Below, piece after piece: positions 1 to 6,150 of a stretch of 8,966 nt of DNA. The stretch is from contig CAVDMD010000097.1 in assembly GCA_963609975.1 (NCBI GenBank), positions 1 through 8,966 of the forward strand, given 5' to 3'. Origin of the DNA: UMGS973 sp963609975. Lineage in GTDB: Bacteria; Bacillota; Clostridia; Peptostreptococcales; Anaerovoracaceae. Numbering within the stretch: position 1 is the first letter of the stretch; each line of letters starts with the position of its first letter. The notes beneath the pieces are model-generated. The model made no database searches, was not told the DNA's origin, and saw nothing but the letters and a program-made list of their open reading frames with translations. A program made the translations under genes and the position numbers.

Positions 1-20
1 ACACTGTGCGGTATTGCATA

Positions 21-47
21 TCCGGACCCGGCACCGTTTAGTCCAGA
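21..47 (+). promoter_or_regulatory. Candidate S6:S18-binding leader hairpin of rpsF mRNA
   Basis: The short leader before rpsF can fold: GGAC (24-27) pairs with GTCC (41-44), extended by T21-A47 and C22-G46 around a C23/A45 mismatch. The loop contains CACCG at 32-36. A published autoregulatory leader bound by the S6:S18 complex is a hairpin with a conserved unpaired CCG element, found before rpsF in many bacteria. The 3' arm abuts the ribosome binding site AAGGAGGTG (47-55), so binding could block translation of the rpsF operon. The fold was done by eye and the window starts just upstream, so the full structure is not visible. Confidence 0.4.
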
Positions 48-61
48 AGGAGGTGAAACAA

Positions 62-349
62 ATGACAAATTATGAGCTTATGTTCATTATCGACCCTGCT
101 TTAGAAGACGACAAGAAGGAGGCTACAGTTGAAACCGTAAAAGGTATCATCGAAGCTGACGGTACAGTCGGAGAAGTAGACGTATGGGGACTGAGAAAGC
201 TTGCTTATCCTATCCAGAAGAAGAACGAAGGATACTATGTGGTAGTTGCATTCCAGGCCAGCCCTGAATTACCTAAGGAACTTGACAGAAGACTTAGAAT
301 TTCCGAAGTAGTAATGAGACACCTTATAATCAATAAGGATGAACAGTAA
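62..349 (+). CDS. rpsF: 30S ribosomal protein S6
   Basis: This encodes a 95-residue S6, a protein of the 30S platform that binds 16S rRNA as a heterodimer with S18. The start MTNYELMFIIDPAL, the central WGLRKLAYPIQKKNEGYY (strand and RNA-contact region) and the C-terminal R-rich helix with VVMRHLI are typical of the family, and the length is normal. The frame is open back to an ATG at 14, but the ATG at 62 is chosen because it sits 6 bases after a near-perfect AAGGAGGTG (47-55) and gives the standard S6 N-terminus. It is the first gene of an rpsF-ssb-rpsR operon, with 14 bases to ssb. Confidence 0.97.
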   Translation: MTNYELMFIIDPALEDDKKEATVETVKGIIEADGTVGEVDVWGLRKLAYPIQKKNEGYYVVVAFQASPELPKELDRRLRISEVVMRHLIINKDEQ

Positions 350-363
350 GGAGGGAGCCCGGC

Positions 364-768
364 ATGAACAATGTATCATTAATCGGCAGACTTACAAGAG
401 ACCCTGAGGTGAGATATACCCAGGATCAGATGGCTATTGCCAGATTTTCTGTTGCAATAGACAGACCCGTAAGCTCCGGCAAAGAAAAACAGACGGACTT
501 TCCGAATGTAGTTGTATTCGGCAGACAGGCCGAAAACTGTGAGAGATTTCTTTCCAAGGGCAGACTTGTAGGCATCCAGGGAAGAATCCAGACAGGCAGC
601 TACACCAACAAAGACGGCAACAAGGTTTACACGACCGAGGTTGTTGCCAATAGAGTTGAATTCCTTGAATGGGGAGACAGACCATCGGGAGCGGCAGCGC
701 CGGCAAGACAGGATGATGACATCCCTGCAGGCTTTGAGGCTCTTGAAGACGAGGATATCCCGTTCTAG
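364..768 (+). CDS. ssb: Single-stranded DNA-binding protein
   Basis: This 134-residue SSB coats single-stranded DNA during replication, repair and recombination. Residues 1-105 form the OB fold: the start MNNVSLIGRLTRDPEVRYT, the FPNVVVFGRQAENC segment and GRLVGIQGRIQTGSY are classic. A short linker rich in Ala, Pro, Asp and Glu (about 107-128) leads to the acidic tip DEDIPF at 129-134, which in characterised SSBs docks partner proteins such as RecO, PriA and exonucleases. The protein is shorter than the 160-180 residues of many SSBs because of the short linker. Its ribosome binding site AAGGAGGG (348-355) overlaps the rpsF stop codon, so translation is probably coupled. The placement between rpsF and rpsR is conserved in Bacillota. 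Confidence 0.97.
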   Translation: MNNVSLIGRLTRDPEVRYTQDQMAIARFSVAIDRPVSSGKEKQTDFPNVVVFGRQAENCERFLSKGRLVGIQGRIQTGSYTNKDGNKVYTTEVVANRVEFLEWGDRPSGAAAPARQDDDIPAGFEALEDEDIPF

Positions 769-794
769 GCTTTCAGGAAAGGAGATAATCTACT

Positions 795-1028
795 ATGATG
801 GATAGAAAACGCGGTGGCATGAGAAGAAAAAAAGTATGCCAGTTCTGTGCAGATAAGACTGAAACTATCGACTACAAAGACGTTGAGAAGTTAAAAAAAT
901 ATGTTACAGAAAGAGGTAAGATTTTACCTAAGAGAATAACAGGCACCTGCGCTATGCACCAGAGAGAAGTAACCAAGGCTGTCAAGAGAGCCAGAATCGT
1001 TGCTTTACTGCCATACACTGCTGAATAA
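795..1028 (+). CDS. rpsR: 30S ribosomal protein S18, zinc-ligand (C+) form
   Basis: This 77-residue S18 partners with S6 on the 30S platform. The family core is clear: IDYKDVEKLKKYVTERGKILP, RRIT-like PKRITGT, and the C-terminal KRARIVALLPYT. It carries C15-x2-C18 near the N-terminus and C52-x2-H55 further on, four ligands matching the zinc-binding version of S18; the Bacillus subtilis protein, as I recall it, lacks them. AAAGGAG (778-784) lies 10 bases before the ATG at 795. A second ATG follows at 798 and could also be used, since the protein begins Met-Met. This is the last gene of the operon, 26 bases after ssb, and is followed by a terminator. Confidence 0.96.
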   Translation: MMDRKRGGMRRKKVCQFCADKTETIDYKDVEKLKKYVTERGKILPKRITGTCAMHQREVTKAVKRARIVALLPYTAE

Positions 1029-1052
1029 CAGGCAGTTTACAAAATGTAAACA

Positions 1053-1090
1053 ACCGGAATGAGTATTATACTTGTTCCGGTATTTTAATT
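1053..1090 (+). terminator. Intrinsic terminator of the rpsF-ssb-rpsR operon
   Basis: ACCGGAA (1053-1059) pairs with TTCCGGT (1075-1081). The stem can extend inward through four more pairs, two of them wobble, to a 7-base loop. ATTTTAATT follows. Just upstream a second small perfect hairpin, GTTTACA (1035-1041) with TGTAAAC (1045-1051), sits between the stop codon and the terminator. The position 25 bases after rpsR fits the end of the operon. Confidence 0.75.
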
Positions 1091-1102
1091 GTGCGGCAAA
1101 AA

Positions 1103-1111
1103 TGATAGAAT
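1103..1111 (+). promoter_or_regulatory. Probable extended -10 promoter for proC
   Basis: TGATAGAAT reads as an extended -10 element: TG, one base, then TAGAAT, which matches TATAAT at five of six positions. No good -35 hexamer lies 17 bases upstream (TTTTAA at 1083-1088), which extended -10 promoters tolerate. It lies after the rpsR terminator and about 30 bases before proC. A run of AT-rich alternatives directly downstream makes the exact box uncertain. Confidence 0.4.
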
Positions 1112-1142
1112 ATATTAAATATATTGCAGGGGAGTGAGTGTA

Positions 1143-1943
1143 TTGAAAACAGGATTTATAGGTGTGGGCAATATGGGCGGCGCCATTTTGAGAAGCTTTG
1201 CAGCTTCAGAACATATAGAAAGCGGCAGCCTGTATATTTTCAGCCGCACAAAATCAAAAACAGAGGCAATTGCGCAGGAGCTGGGAGTTAAAACCTGCGG
1301 CAGCGCAGCGGAGCTTGCAGAGCTTTGCGACATCATAATCATAGGGGTCAAGCCCGATACTGTTGCCTTTGTAGCAGAGCAGATAGCGCCTGTGTATGCG
1401 CCTGACAAAATTATTGTTTCAATGGCGGCAGGCGTCAGTATCAGGGCAATTGAGAATATGATAGGCAGGCCTGCAAAGATAGTCAGAATAATGCCCAACA
1501 CGCCTGTTATGGTGGGAGAGGGTATGACAGCCATATTTACAAACAGCAATATTACAGATGAGGACAAGCAGACGGTGTATGATATGTTCTGCAGGACAGG
1601 CAGAGCCAGATTCGCAGACGAAGACCTGATACACTGCATTATAGGGGTGTCGGGATCAAGCCCCGCATACACATATATGTATATAGATGCGCTTGCAGAG
1701 GCGGCGCAGGCAGAGGGCATGGACAGAAAACAGGCGGTGGAGTTTGCAGCCCAGTCGGTTCTCGGCGCCGCCAGAATGGTGCTCGAAACAGGAAAGTCGC
1801 CTCAGAAGCTAAGAGATGATGTGTGCTCACCGGGCGGCACCACAATAGAAGCTGTCAGAGCGCTGCAGCAAAACGGCTTTGCAGAGAAGCTTGCGGAGGG
1901 CTTTAACGCCTGTGTCAGAAAATCGGAGGATATGAGCAGATGA
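1143..1943 (+). CDS. proC: Pyrroline-5-carboxylate reductase
   Basis: The enzyme performs the last step of proline synthesis, reducing 1-pyrroline-5-carboxylate with NAD(P)H in the cytoplasm. From the TTG at 143 bases into this line of the window (1143) it is 266 residues, normal for the family. The Rossmann glycine motif GVGNMG is at 7-12, IIIGVKPD at 65-72, MPNTP at 117-121, and the signature LRDDVCSPGGTTIEA near 223-237. A GTG in frame at 1134 is the alternative start, but it lies inside the ribosome binding site AGGGGAG (1128-1134). TTG at 1143 is 8 bases downstream of that site and gives the usual MKxGFIGxGNMG N-terminus. The stop overlaps the start of the Nudix gene as ATGA, which implies translational coupling. 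Confidence 0.95.
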   Translation: MKTGFIGVGNMGGAILRSFAASEHIESGSLYIFSRTKSKTEAIAQELGVKTCGSAAELAELCDIIIIGVKPDTVAFVAEQIAPVYAPDKIIVSMAAGVSIRAIENMIGRPAKIVRIMPNTPVMVGEGMTAIFTNSNITDEDKQTVYDMFCRTGRARFADEDLIHCIIGVSGSSPAYTYMYIDALAEAAQAEGMDRKQAVEFAAQSVLGAARMVLETGKSPQKLRDDVCSPGGTTIEAVRALQQNGFAEKLAEGFNACVRKSEDMSR

Positions 1944-2503
1944 TAGTTGAAGAAAAAACAATATCAAGTGAAATGATATATGAGGGAGCAATACTGAACC
2001 TCAGAAAAGACAAGGTTACGGTCAGAGAAGGCAAAACAGCCTACAGAGAAATAATCGAACATAACGGTGCGGTGGCGCTTGTTCCTGTGACGGCAGACGG
2101 CAGGGTGGTAATGGTAAGGCAGTACCGCAAGGCCTGCGAAAAAGCGCTGCTTGAAATTCCGGCAGGCAAGATAGACAAGGGCGAGGAGCCTGCTGCCTGC
2201 GCGGCAAGAGAGCTTAGAGAAGAAACAGGATATACGGCAGAGCATATTGACCATATGAGCGAATTTTATGTTGCCTGCGGCTACAGCGGAGAAAAAATCT
2301 CCATATATCTGTGCACGGGGCTTACAGCCGGCGATACAGATTTTGATGAGGACGAATCCCTTGACATACTGGAGATACCTTTTGATGAGCTTTATGCCAT
2401 GTGCCTCAATGATGAGCTTGAAGACTCCAAGACAATAGTGGGGATACTGATGGCTAAAGAGAAACTGGCACAAAAACAGCTTCAAGACACGCACACGCCA
2501 TAA
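1940..2503 (+). CDS. nudF: Nudix hydrolase, probable ADP-ribose pyrophosphatase
   Basis: This 187-residue protein has a perfect Nudix box: G76-x5-E82-x7-R90-E-L-x-E93-E94-x-G, the Mg-binding helix that cleaves nucleoside diphosphate-linked substrates. The preceding VMVRQYRKA and LLEIPAGK segments are typical of the ADP-ribose pyrophosphatase subfamily, which yields AMP and ribose 5-phosphate. The start codon overlaps the proC stop, and GGAGG (1925-1929) lies 10 bases upstream. The gene order Nudix, spoIIM, xerD resembles the nudF region of Bacillus, which supports the assignment. The last 50 bases overlap the convergent spoIIM gene. The substrate is inferred from the family, and another sugar-nucleotide diphosphate is possible. 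Confidence 0.88.
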   Translation: MIVEEKTISSEMIYEGAILNLRKDKVTVREGKTAYREIIEHNGAVALVPVTADGRVVMVRQYRKACEKALLEIPAGKIDKGEEPAACAARELREETGYTAEHIDHMSEFYVACGYSGEKISIYLCTGLTAGDTDFDEDESLDILEIPFDELYAMCLNDELEDSKTIVGILMAKEKLAQKQLQDTHTP

Positions 2504-3050
2504 TCAGAATCAGCAAAACAACATTTACTATAATATACGGGCCTGCCTTCTGAGGCAGGTTCGATTTTTCTGCTCCCGCCTTTTTTGATGACAGGAAGCT
2601 GAAGGCATAAGACAGTGCAAACGACGCGGCAAGTATGAACAGAGGCACCAGCAGCATATTCTGAGGTATCACCGAAAGCATTATGAGTTTAAGCCCGTCT
2701 GCGCTCATACTGTCAATAATCACAGTGCACGAAAGCCCCAGCGCCGCACCCTTGTAAAGCAGCGGCAGCATCGAAACCGGCGCGCCTAAAACCGTGAAGC
2801 CTCCGGTAAAAATGACCAGCCAGAGTACGGCATTTTTTCTGAATGCGGTTTTCGCATAGTCTGTAAACGATATGTCTGCGGCATCTCCTGCAAGAAACGA
2901 CAGCAGATGCTCGGCTATGGCCTGTTTTTCGCCGGTTTCCATAGTGACAGCCATAAAAATCCCCATAAAAAGACCCGATAAAAACACAAATGATGATATT
3001 GAAATCGCCCTGCTTCCGGGAAGCGAAGGCAGCGGTATTCCTGTATTCAT
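2454..3050 (-). CDS. spoIIM: Stage II sporulation protein M
   Basis: This is a 198-residue integral membrane protein. In sporulating Bacillota SpoIIM forms a complex with SpoIID and SpoIIP that remodels septal peptidoglycan during engulfment. Family features are visible: a GAPV segment near 89-92 followed by LLYKGAALGLS (97-107) and VIPQNMLLVPLFI (128-140), which closely parallels the MPQNIILIPVF-type segment of Bacillus SpoIIM as I remember it. Hydrophobic segments lie at about 18-37, 74-94, 98-113, 122-152 and 170-192. A hydrophilic loop at 153-168 separates the last two. The start is supported by GGAGG five bases upstream (complement of 3056-3060). The gene is divergent from xerD. A TATAAT (complement of 3074-3079) lies upstream, but I found no fitting -35 and no clear sigma-E promoter. 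The 3' end overlaps the convergent Nudix gene by 50 bp. Confidence 0.87.
   Translation of the reverse strand: MNTGIPLPSLPGSRAISISSFVFLSGLFMGIFMAVTMETGEKQAIAEHLLSFLAGDAADISFTDYAKTAFRKNAVLWLVIFTGGFTVLGAPVSMLPLLYKGAALGLSCTVIIDSMSADGLKLIMLSVIPQNMLLVPLFILAASFALSYAFSFLSSKKAGAEKSNLPQKAGPYIIVNVVLLILIMACACLEAVFVPVSL
2542..2569 (+). terminator. Intrinsic terminator of proC-nudF, inside spoIIM
   Basis: CCTGCCT (2542-2548) pairs perfectly with AGGCAGG (2553-2559) across a 4-base loop. TTCGATTTTT follows on the plus strand only, so it points in the direction of proC-nudF transcription. It lies about 40 bases after the Nudix stop codon and within the coding region for residues 164-170 of SpoIIM, in the hydrophilic loop before its last membrane segment. 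Confidence 0.8.
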
Positions 3051-3110
3051 AAAAACCTCCGAAAATCCTTCTGATTATAGATATGATGCAATATATGTTT
3101 TTAGTACAAC

Positions 3111-3139
3111 TTGCAAAAGCAGCCGAAGGGATATATAAT
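3111..3139 (+). promoter_or_regulatory. Sigma-A type promoter of xerD
   Basis: TTGCAA (3111-3116) is followed after exactly 17 bases by a perfect TATAAT (3134-3139). Transcription would begin near 3146, giving a leader of about 30 bases that contains AGGAGG (3166-3171). Confidence 0.75.
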
Positions 3140-3177
3140 CGGGGTATGGATTATTGTAAACCGGCAGGAGGAACGAT

Positions 3178-4059
3178 ATGTACAGGGACAGCTTCATAAA
3201 CCATCTCAAAAATATTAAAAAAGCCTCGGCAAATACCATAGAGGCATACAGCAGAGATATAGAGGGCTTTCTGAAATATATGGAGGCAAACGGCACAGCA
3301 GATTCTGCGGCCGCAGTCAGCACAGATATAACAGGGTATATGCTGAAGCTGAGAAGTGAAGGACGATCGGCATCCACAATTAACCGCAAACTGGCATCGC
3401 TGAGAGCCTTTTACTCGTTTCTTGCAGATACAGGCCGTATTGCCAAAAACCCTGCGGCAGAGCTTACCGTGCCAAGAGCACAGACAAGAGAGCTTGAATA
3501 CCTGAGCGTTGAAGAAATCGAAAGCCTGCTTGCTCTGCCTGACGCAAGTGTGACAGGAATCAGAGACAGAGCCATACTTGAAATAATGTATGCTACAGGT
3601 ATGAGGGTAAACGAACTGATACAGGCAGATACTGCAGATATCAATACGGTGCTGGGCTTCATATCCTTTGACGGCTCACACGGCAAGGCGCGCATTGTAC
3701 CGATGGGACGACCCGCAAGACAGGCTGTTGAAACATACATCAGAGAGGCAAGACCGCAGCTTATCAAAGACAGAGAGGACAGCGGCGTGCTGTTTCTCAA
3801 CTATTACGGACAGCCGCTTACAAGACAGGGGCTATGGAAGATAATAAGCGGTTACGGAGAAAAGGCGGGCTTTGAAAACGGCCTTACTCCGCACATACTC
3901 AGAAACTCATTTGCGGTTCATATGATTCAGAACGGAGCCGATATCAAATCACTGCAGGAGCTTATGGGACATGAGGATATTACGGCCATGCAGATATACA
4001 TGAATATCAGAAAAAACAGAATCAAAGACGTATACGACAGCACGCATCCGAGAGCATAA
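3178..4059 (+). CDS. xerD: Tyrosine recombinase, XerD type
   Basis: This 293-residue site-specific recombinase has the normal XerC/XerD size; in bacteria the pair resolves chromosome dimers at dif. The N-terminal SAM-like DNA-binding domain covers about 1-98 (NTIEAYSRDIEGF, STINRKLASLRAFYSFL). The catalytic domain carries all six expected residues: R143 (ATGMRVNEL), K170 (HGKARIVPMG), H239 and R242 (TPHILR), H265 (MGHEDI) and nucleophile Y274 (QIYMNI). The end STHPRA is typical of XerD. One oddity is LRNSFAVH where the family usually has LRHSFATH, so the His after the second catalytic Arg is Asn. AGGAGG lies six bases before the ATG. The gene is divergent from spoIIM, and Fur, often between them in Bacillus, is absent. 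XerC or an integrase cannot be fully excluded, but context favours XerD. Confidence 0.88.
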   Translation: MYRDSFINHLKNIKKASANTIEAYSRDIEGFLKYMEANGTADSAAAVSTDITGYMLKLRSEGRSASTINRKLASLRAFYSFLADTGRIAKNPAAELTVPRAQTRELEYLSVEEIESLLALPDASVTGIRDRAILEIMYATGMRVNELIQADTADINTVLGFISFDGSHGKARIVPMGRPARQAVETYIREARPQLIKDREDSGVLFLNYYGQPLTRQGLWKIISGYGEKAGFENGLTPHILRNSFAVHMIQNGADIKSLQELMGHEDITAMQIYMNIRKNRIKDVYDSTHPRA

Positions 4060-4091
4060 GACCTCGAATGCGTGTTAATTTACGTTTTTTT
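4041..4091 (+). terminator. Intrinsic terminator overlapping the end of xerD
   Basis: CACGCAT (4041-4047) pairs with ATGCGTG (4068-4074). After one C/A mismatch, CGAG (4049-4052) pairs with CTCG (4063-4066). The 10-base loop contains the xerD stop codon. TTAATTT follows the stem directly and a T7 run is at 4085-4091. The 5' arm is therefore coding sequence for the STHPRA end of the protein. Confidence 0.7.
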
Positions 4092-4093
4092 GT

Positions 4094-4123
4094 TTGACAA
4101 ATGAGGCAAAAGTGTGGTAAAAT
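4094..4123 (+). promoter_or_regulatory. Strong promoter of the NlpC/P60 hydrolase gene
   Basis: A consensus TTGACA (4094-4099) is followed after 18 bases by TAAAAT (4118-4123). TGG directly before the -10 hexamer adds an extended -10 element. Transcription would start near 4130, about 35 bases before the ATG. The -35 lies immediately after the xerD terminator T-run. Confidence 0.82.
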
Positions 4124-4164
4124 ACCGATAATACGTTATTACAGGGTATGAAAGAGAAATTGAG

Positions 4165-5187
4165 ATGAAGAGATTAATTGGTATATTAACCACACTGACA
4201 CTGCTGTTTTCATTTCCGGCAGCGGCATATGCGGACGTGCAGACCAAAGCTTCAAATGACAGTATTACACTGAGCTGGGAGCGGGACAAGAACGCTACAG
4301 GATACTATATATACACAAATGATACGAAATCGGGATATTATTCACTTGCGGATGTGGTTGTGGGCAGTGACAACACAGAATATGAATTTACAGGCCTCAA
4401 AAAAGACAAAACCTACTGGTACAAAATAAGGGCCTATTACATAACAGACAATGACTTTACATTCGGCGAATATTCAGAGCCTGTTGACGAGCGCATCAAA
4501 CTTGAAGCCCCTGACAGCCTCAAGGCAAAAGCGGTGTCCGACAGCGCAATCAAAATCTCGTGGGACGAGGTGGATAATGCGGACGGATACAAGGTATACA
4601 GGTACAATTCTTCAAAAGAAAAATACATATGCATCAAAACAGTGGACGCAGACACCACAGTATACAAAAATACGGGGCTGGATGCGGACACCAAAAAAAC
4701 ATACAAGGTTGCAGCCTACACCAAAGAAGGCAGCAGGACTTACATAGGCTACAAATCAGGCAAGGCCTGTGCAACCACCGATAAGGCAGACGGTGCTGAT
4801 GCTCTCATAGACAAGGCGGAGTCAAAACTTGGCTGTGCCTATGTTTCAGGAGCCGCAGGTCCAAACAGCTTTGACTGTTCGGGATTCGTACACTGGGTAT
4901 TCAAAAATTCGGGAGTATCCTCTGTGAAGTTTTCAAGATCGTCGGCGCAGGGCATCTACAGCAGTCTCAAAAAATATGACATAGGCAGCACTTCGCTGTC
5001 AAATGCCCGCAAGGGAGATATACTTTTCTTCGGAAGCGGTAAATCAAACATCTGGCATACATCGATATATTACGGAAACAGCAGACACATACACGCATTC
5101 TCAACATGGGGAAAAGTTGCAATAAATCCGGTAAGTATGTCTACAACCAACAAAAAACTTGTGGCGATTGTAAGACTGCCGATGTAA
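4165..5187 (+). CDS. Secreted FN3-FN3-NlpC/P60 cell wall hydrolase
   Basis: This 340-residue protein is exported. MKR plus a hydrophobic core (4-20) ends in AYA, with probable cleavage after residue 23. Two fibronectin type III-like domains follow at about 25-112 and 113-206; each has an SW motif on strand B (ITLSWER, IKISWDE) and a Gxx-Tyr strand (ATGYYIY, ADGYKVY). The C-terminal NlpC/P60 domain (about 211-340) has catalytic C238 in FDCSG, H298 in IWHTS and H310 in HIHAF as the third polar residue. Such enzymes cut peptide bonds in peptidoglycan stems, often D-gamma-glutamyl-diamino acid links. FN3 domains usually act as spacers or binding modules. The ribosome binding site is weak (AAAGAGA at 4151-4157) although the promoter is near consensus. 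The gene stands alone between its own promoter and a downstream hairpin. Exact substrate and role (division, autolysis, sporulation) cannot be read from the sequence. Confidence 0.9.
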   Translation: MKRLIGILTTLTLLFSFPAAAYADVQTKASNDSITLSWERDKNATGYYIYTNDTKSGYYSLADVVVGSDNTEYEFTGLKKDKTYWYKIRAYYITDNDFTFGEYSEPVDERIKLEAPDSLKAKAVSDSAIKISWDEVDNADGYKVYRYNSSKEKYICIKTVDADTTVYKNTGLDADTKKTYKVAAYTKEGSRTYIGYKSGKACATTDKADGADALIDKAESKLGCAYVSGAAGPNSFDCSGFVHWVFKNSGVSSVKFSRSSAQGIYSSLKKYDIGSTSLSNARKGDILFFGSGKSNIWHTSIYYGNSRHIHAFSTWGKVAINPVSMSTTNKKLVAIVRLPM

Positions 5188-5214
5188 CAGATAATAAACA
5201 GTATGGATAATGAT

Positions 5215-5242
5215 GGCGGCCTTTAGGCCGCCGGTTATATTA
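5215..5242 (+). terminator. Probable terminator of the NlpC/P60 gene
   Basis: GGCGGCC (5215-5221) pairs perfectly with GGCCGCC (5226-5232) over a TTTA loop. The downstream GGTTATATTATCTGATTTC is T-rich but lacks a compact T-run. It lies 27 bases after the stop codon. On the minus strand the hairpin has no T-run, so it is a weak candidate for the convergent merR-type gene. A second small palindrome, ACCTTAATAAGGT (5279-5291), just past the regulator's stop codon is the only other structure in this gap. Confidence 0.6.
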
Positions 5243-5294
5243 TCTGATTTCTTTTGTGCTCAGACCTGTATTAAATCTACCTTAATAAGGTTTA

Positions 5295-6107
5295 TTAATC
5301 CTCCGCGGCAACAGGCAGGACAAGTCTTGAGCAGTAGAGATCGGGGTCTATTTCACGCCCTGTGCAAGGGGCTACTATGCCCATGACGCGGGGGTCGCCT
5401 GCAGGTGTCAGGCCTCGCTCCTTTACCTCTCTGCCAAGGGTAAGCCACGCAGTATCAAAACTGCTGTAGCTGCCGAGATAAAGCACCGAAAGCGCTTTGC
5501 AGGCAGGAAAGACCACTGCTTCCTCAGGCGCTTTTTTTGTTGACACGGGAACGCATACATGAAAAGTGAAAGGTTCTTCGGAGATTTCCCCTCTCAGGTA
5601 ATCATACCGCTCGCTTATGCAAAACAGCGGCTCTCTCCCCAGCGTGTAGCCCTTGCTCACACACTCTCCGTAAAAATTATACATGGCGATGTATTTTTGC
5701 TGTATCGTCAGACCCTTGTGGGTGCTTACGCAGCAGGTGTATTCCGGCAGGTCGATGATGTCGGAGAACAAATTTCCCCTGTGCCCTGTGCGAAGCTGCA
5801 GTTCCTCCACGCTTCTCTGCAGCATAGACAGCTTCTCTTCAAGGGGTGCAAGCAGAACCTCCGCATCGCCGCCGCTGGCAAAGTAAGATGCGATTTTCTC
5901 CGCCCCAAGCCCCATATATTTAAGATTTTCTATCTCGATAATATGCGAAATATTGTGGTTGTCATAATATCTGCGTCCGCTGACAGGGTCGGTATACGCC
6001 GGGGTCAGAAGCCCGCTTTCCTCCATCCTCAGTATGGTGCTTCGGGAAATGCCGCAGGCTTTCGCCGCCTCTGCGATCCTAAACATTTTTTTTGTGTCAT
6101 TATTCAT
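5295..6107 (-). CDS. MerR-family regulator with GyrI-like ligand-binding domain
   Basis: This 270-residue cytoplasmic regulator is built like BmrR. A MerR winged helix covers about 8-78: the recognition region FRIAEAAKACGISRSTI, LRMEESGLLTP and the wing PVSGRRYYD. A coiled coil at about 84-108 would mediate dimerisation, and a GyrI-like effector domain spans about 118-267 (FHVCVPV, LYLGSYSSFDTAW, SRLVLPV). Relatives bind hydrophobic cations or other small molecules and activate promoters by untwisting a 19-bp spacer. GAGGTG (complement of 6113-6118) is five bases before the ATG. The gene follows a decayed ATPase gene on the same strand by 43 bases and may share its promoter; no transporter is adjacent. 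A dyad at 6153-6176 lies just upstream. The ligand is unknown. BmrR-like identity is by domain architecture only. Confidence 0.88.
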   Translation of the reverse strand: MNNDTKKMFRIAEAAKACGISRSTILRMEESGLLTPAYTDPVSGRRYYDNHNISHIIEIENLKYMGLGAEKIASYFASGGDAEVLLAPLEEKLSMLQRSVEELQLRTGHRGNLFSDIIDLPEYTCCVSTHKGLTIQQKYIAMYNFYGECVSKGYTLGREPLFCISERYDYLRGEISEEPFTFHVCVPVSTKKAPEEAVVFPACKALSVLYLGSYSSFDTAWLTLGREVKERGLTPAGDPRVMGIVAPCTGREIDPDLYCSRLVLPVAAED

Positions 6108-6150
6108 GGGCTCACCTCAAACGCTTTCTTTCGCTATGCTTTATTCCAAA

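Noticed and set aside
14..61. In-frame upstream extension of rpsF from an ATG at 14
   Set aside because: It has no ribosome binding site, reads through the leader hairpin and the AAGGAGGTG site, and does not fit the conserved S6 N-terminus.
1115..1720. 201-codon open frame antisense to proC
   Set aside because: It is a shadow of the proC codons with no ribosome binding site; proC is an unambiguous family member.
3178..4059. xerD as an integrase of a mobile element
   Set aside because: The size, the STHPRA tail and the spoIIM/nudF neighbourhood fit the chromosomal XerD; no attachment repeats or phage genes are visible nearby.
6086..6093. T8 tract (A8 on the coding strand) near the start of the MerR-family gene as a phase-variation switch
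   Set aside because: The tract is short, lies in a Lys-Lys-Met context that is ordinary, and nothing else indicates slippage control.
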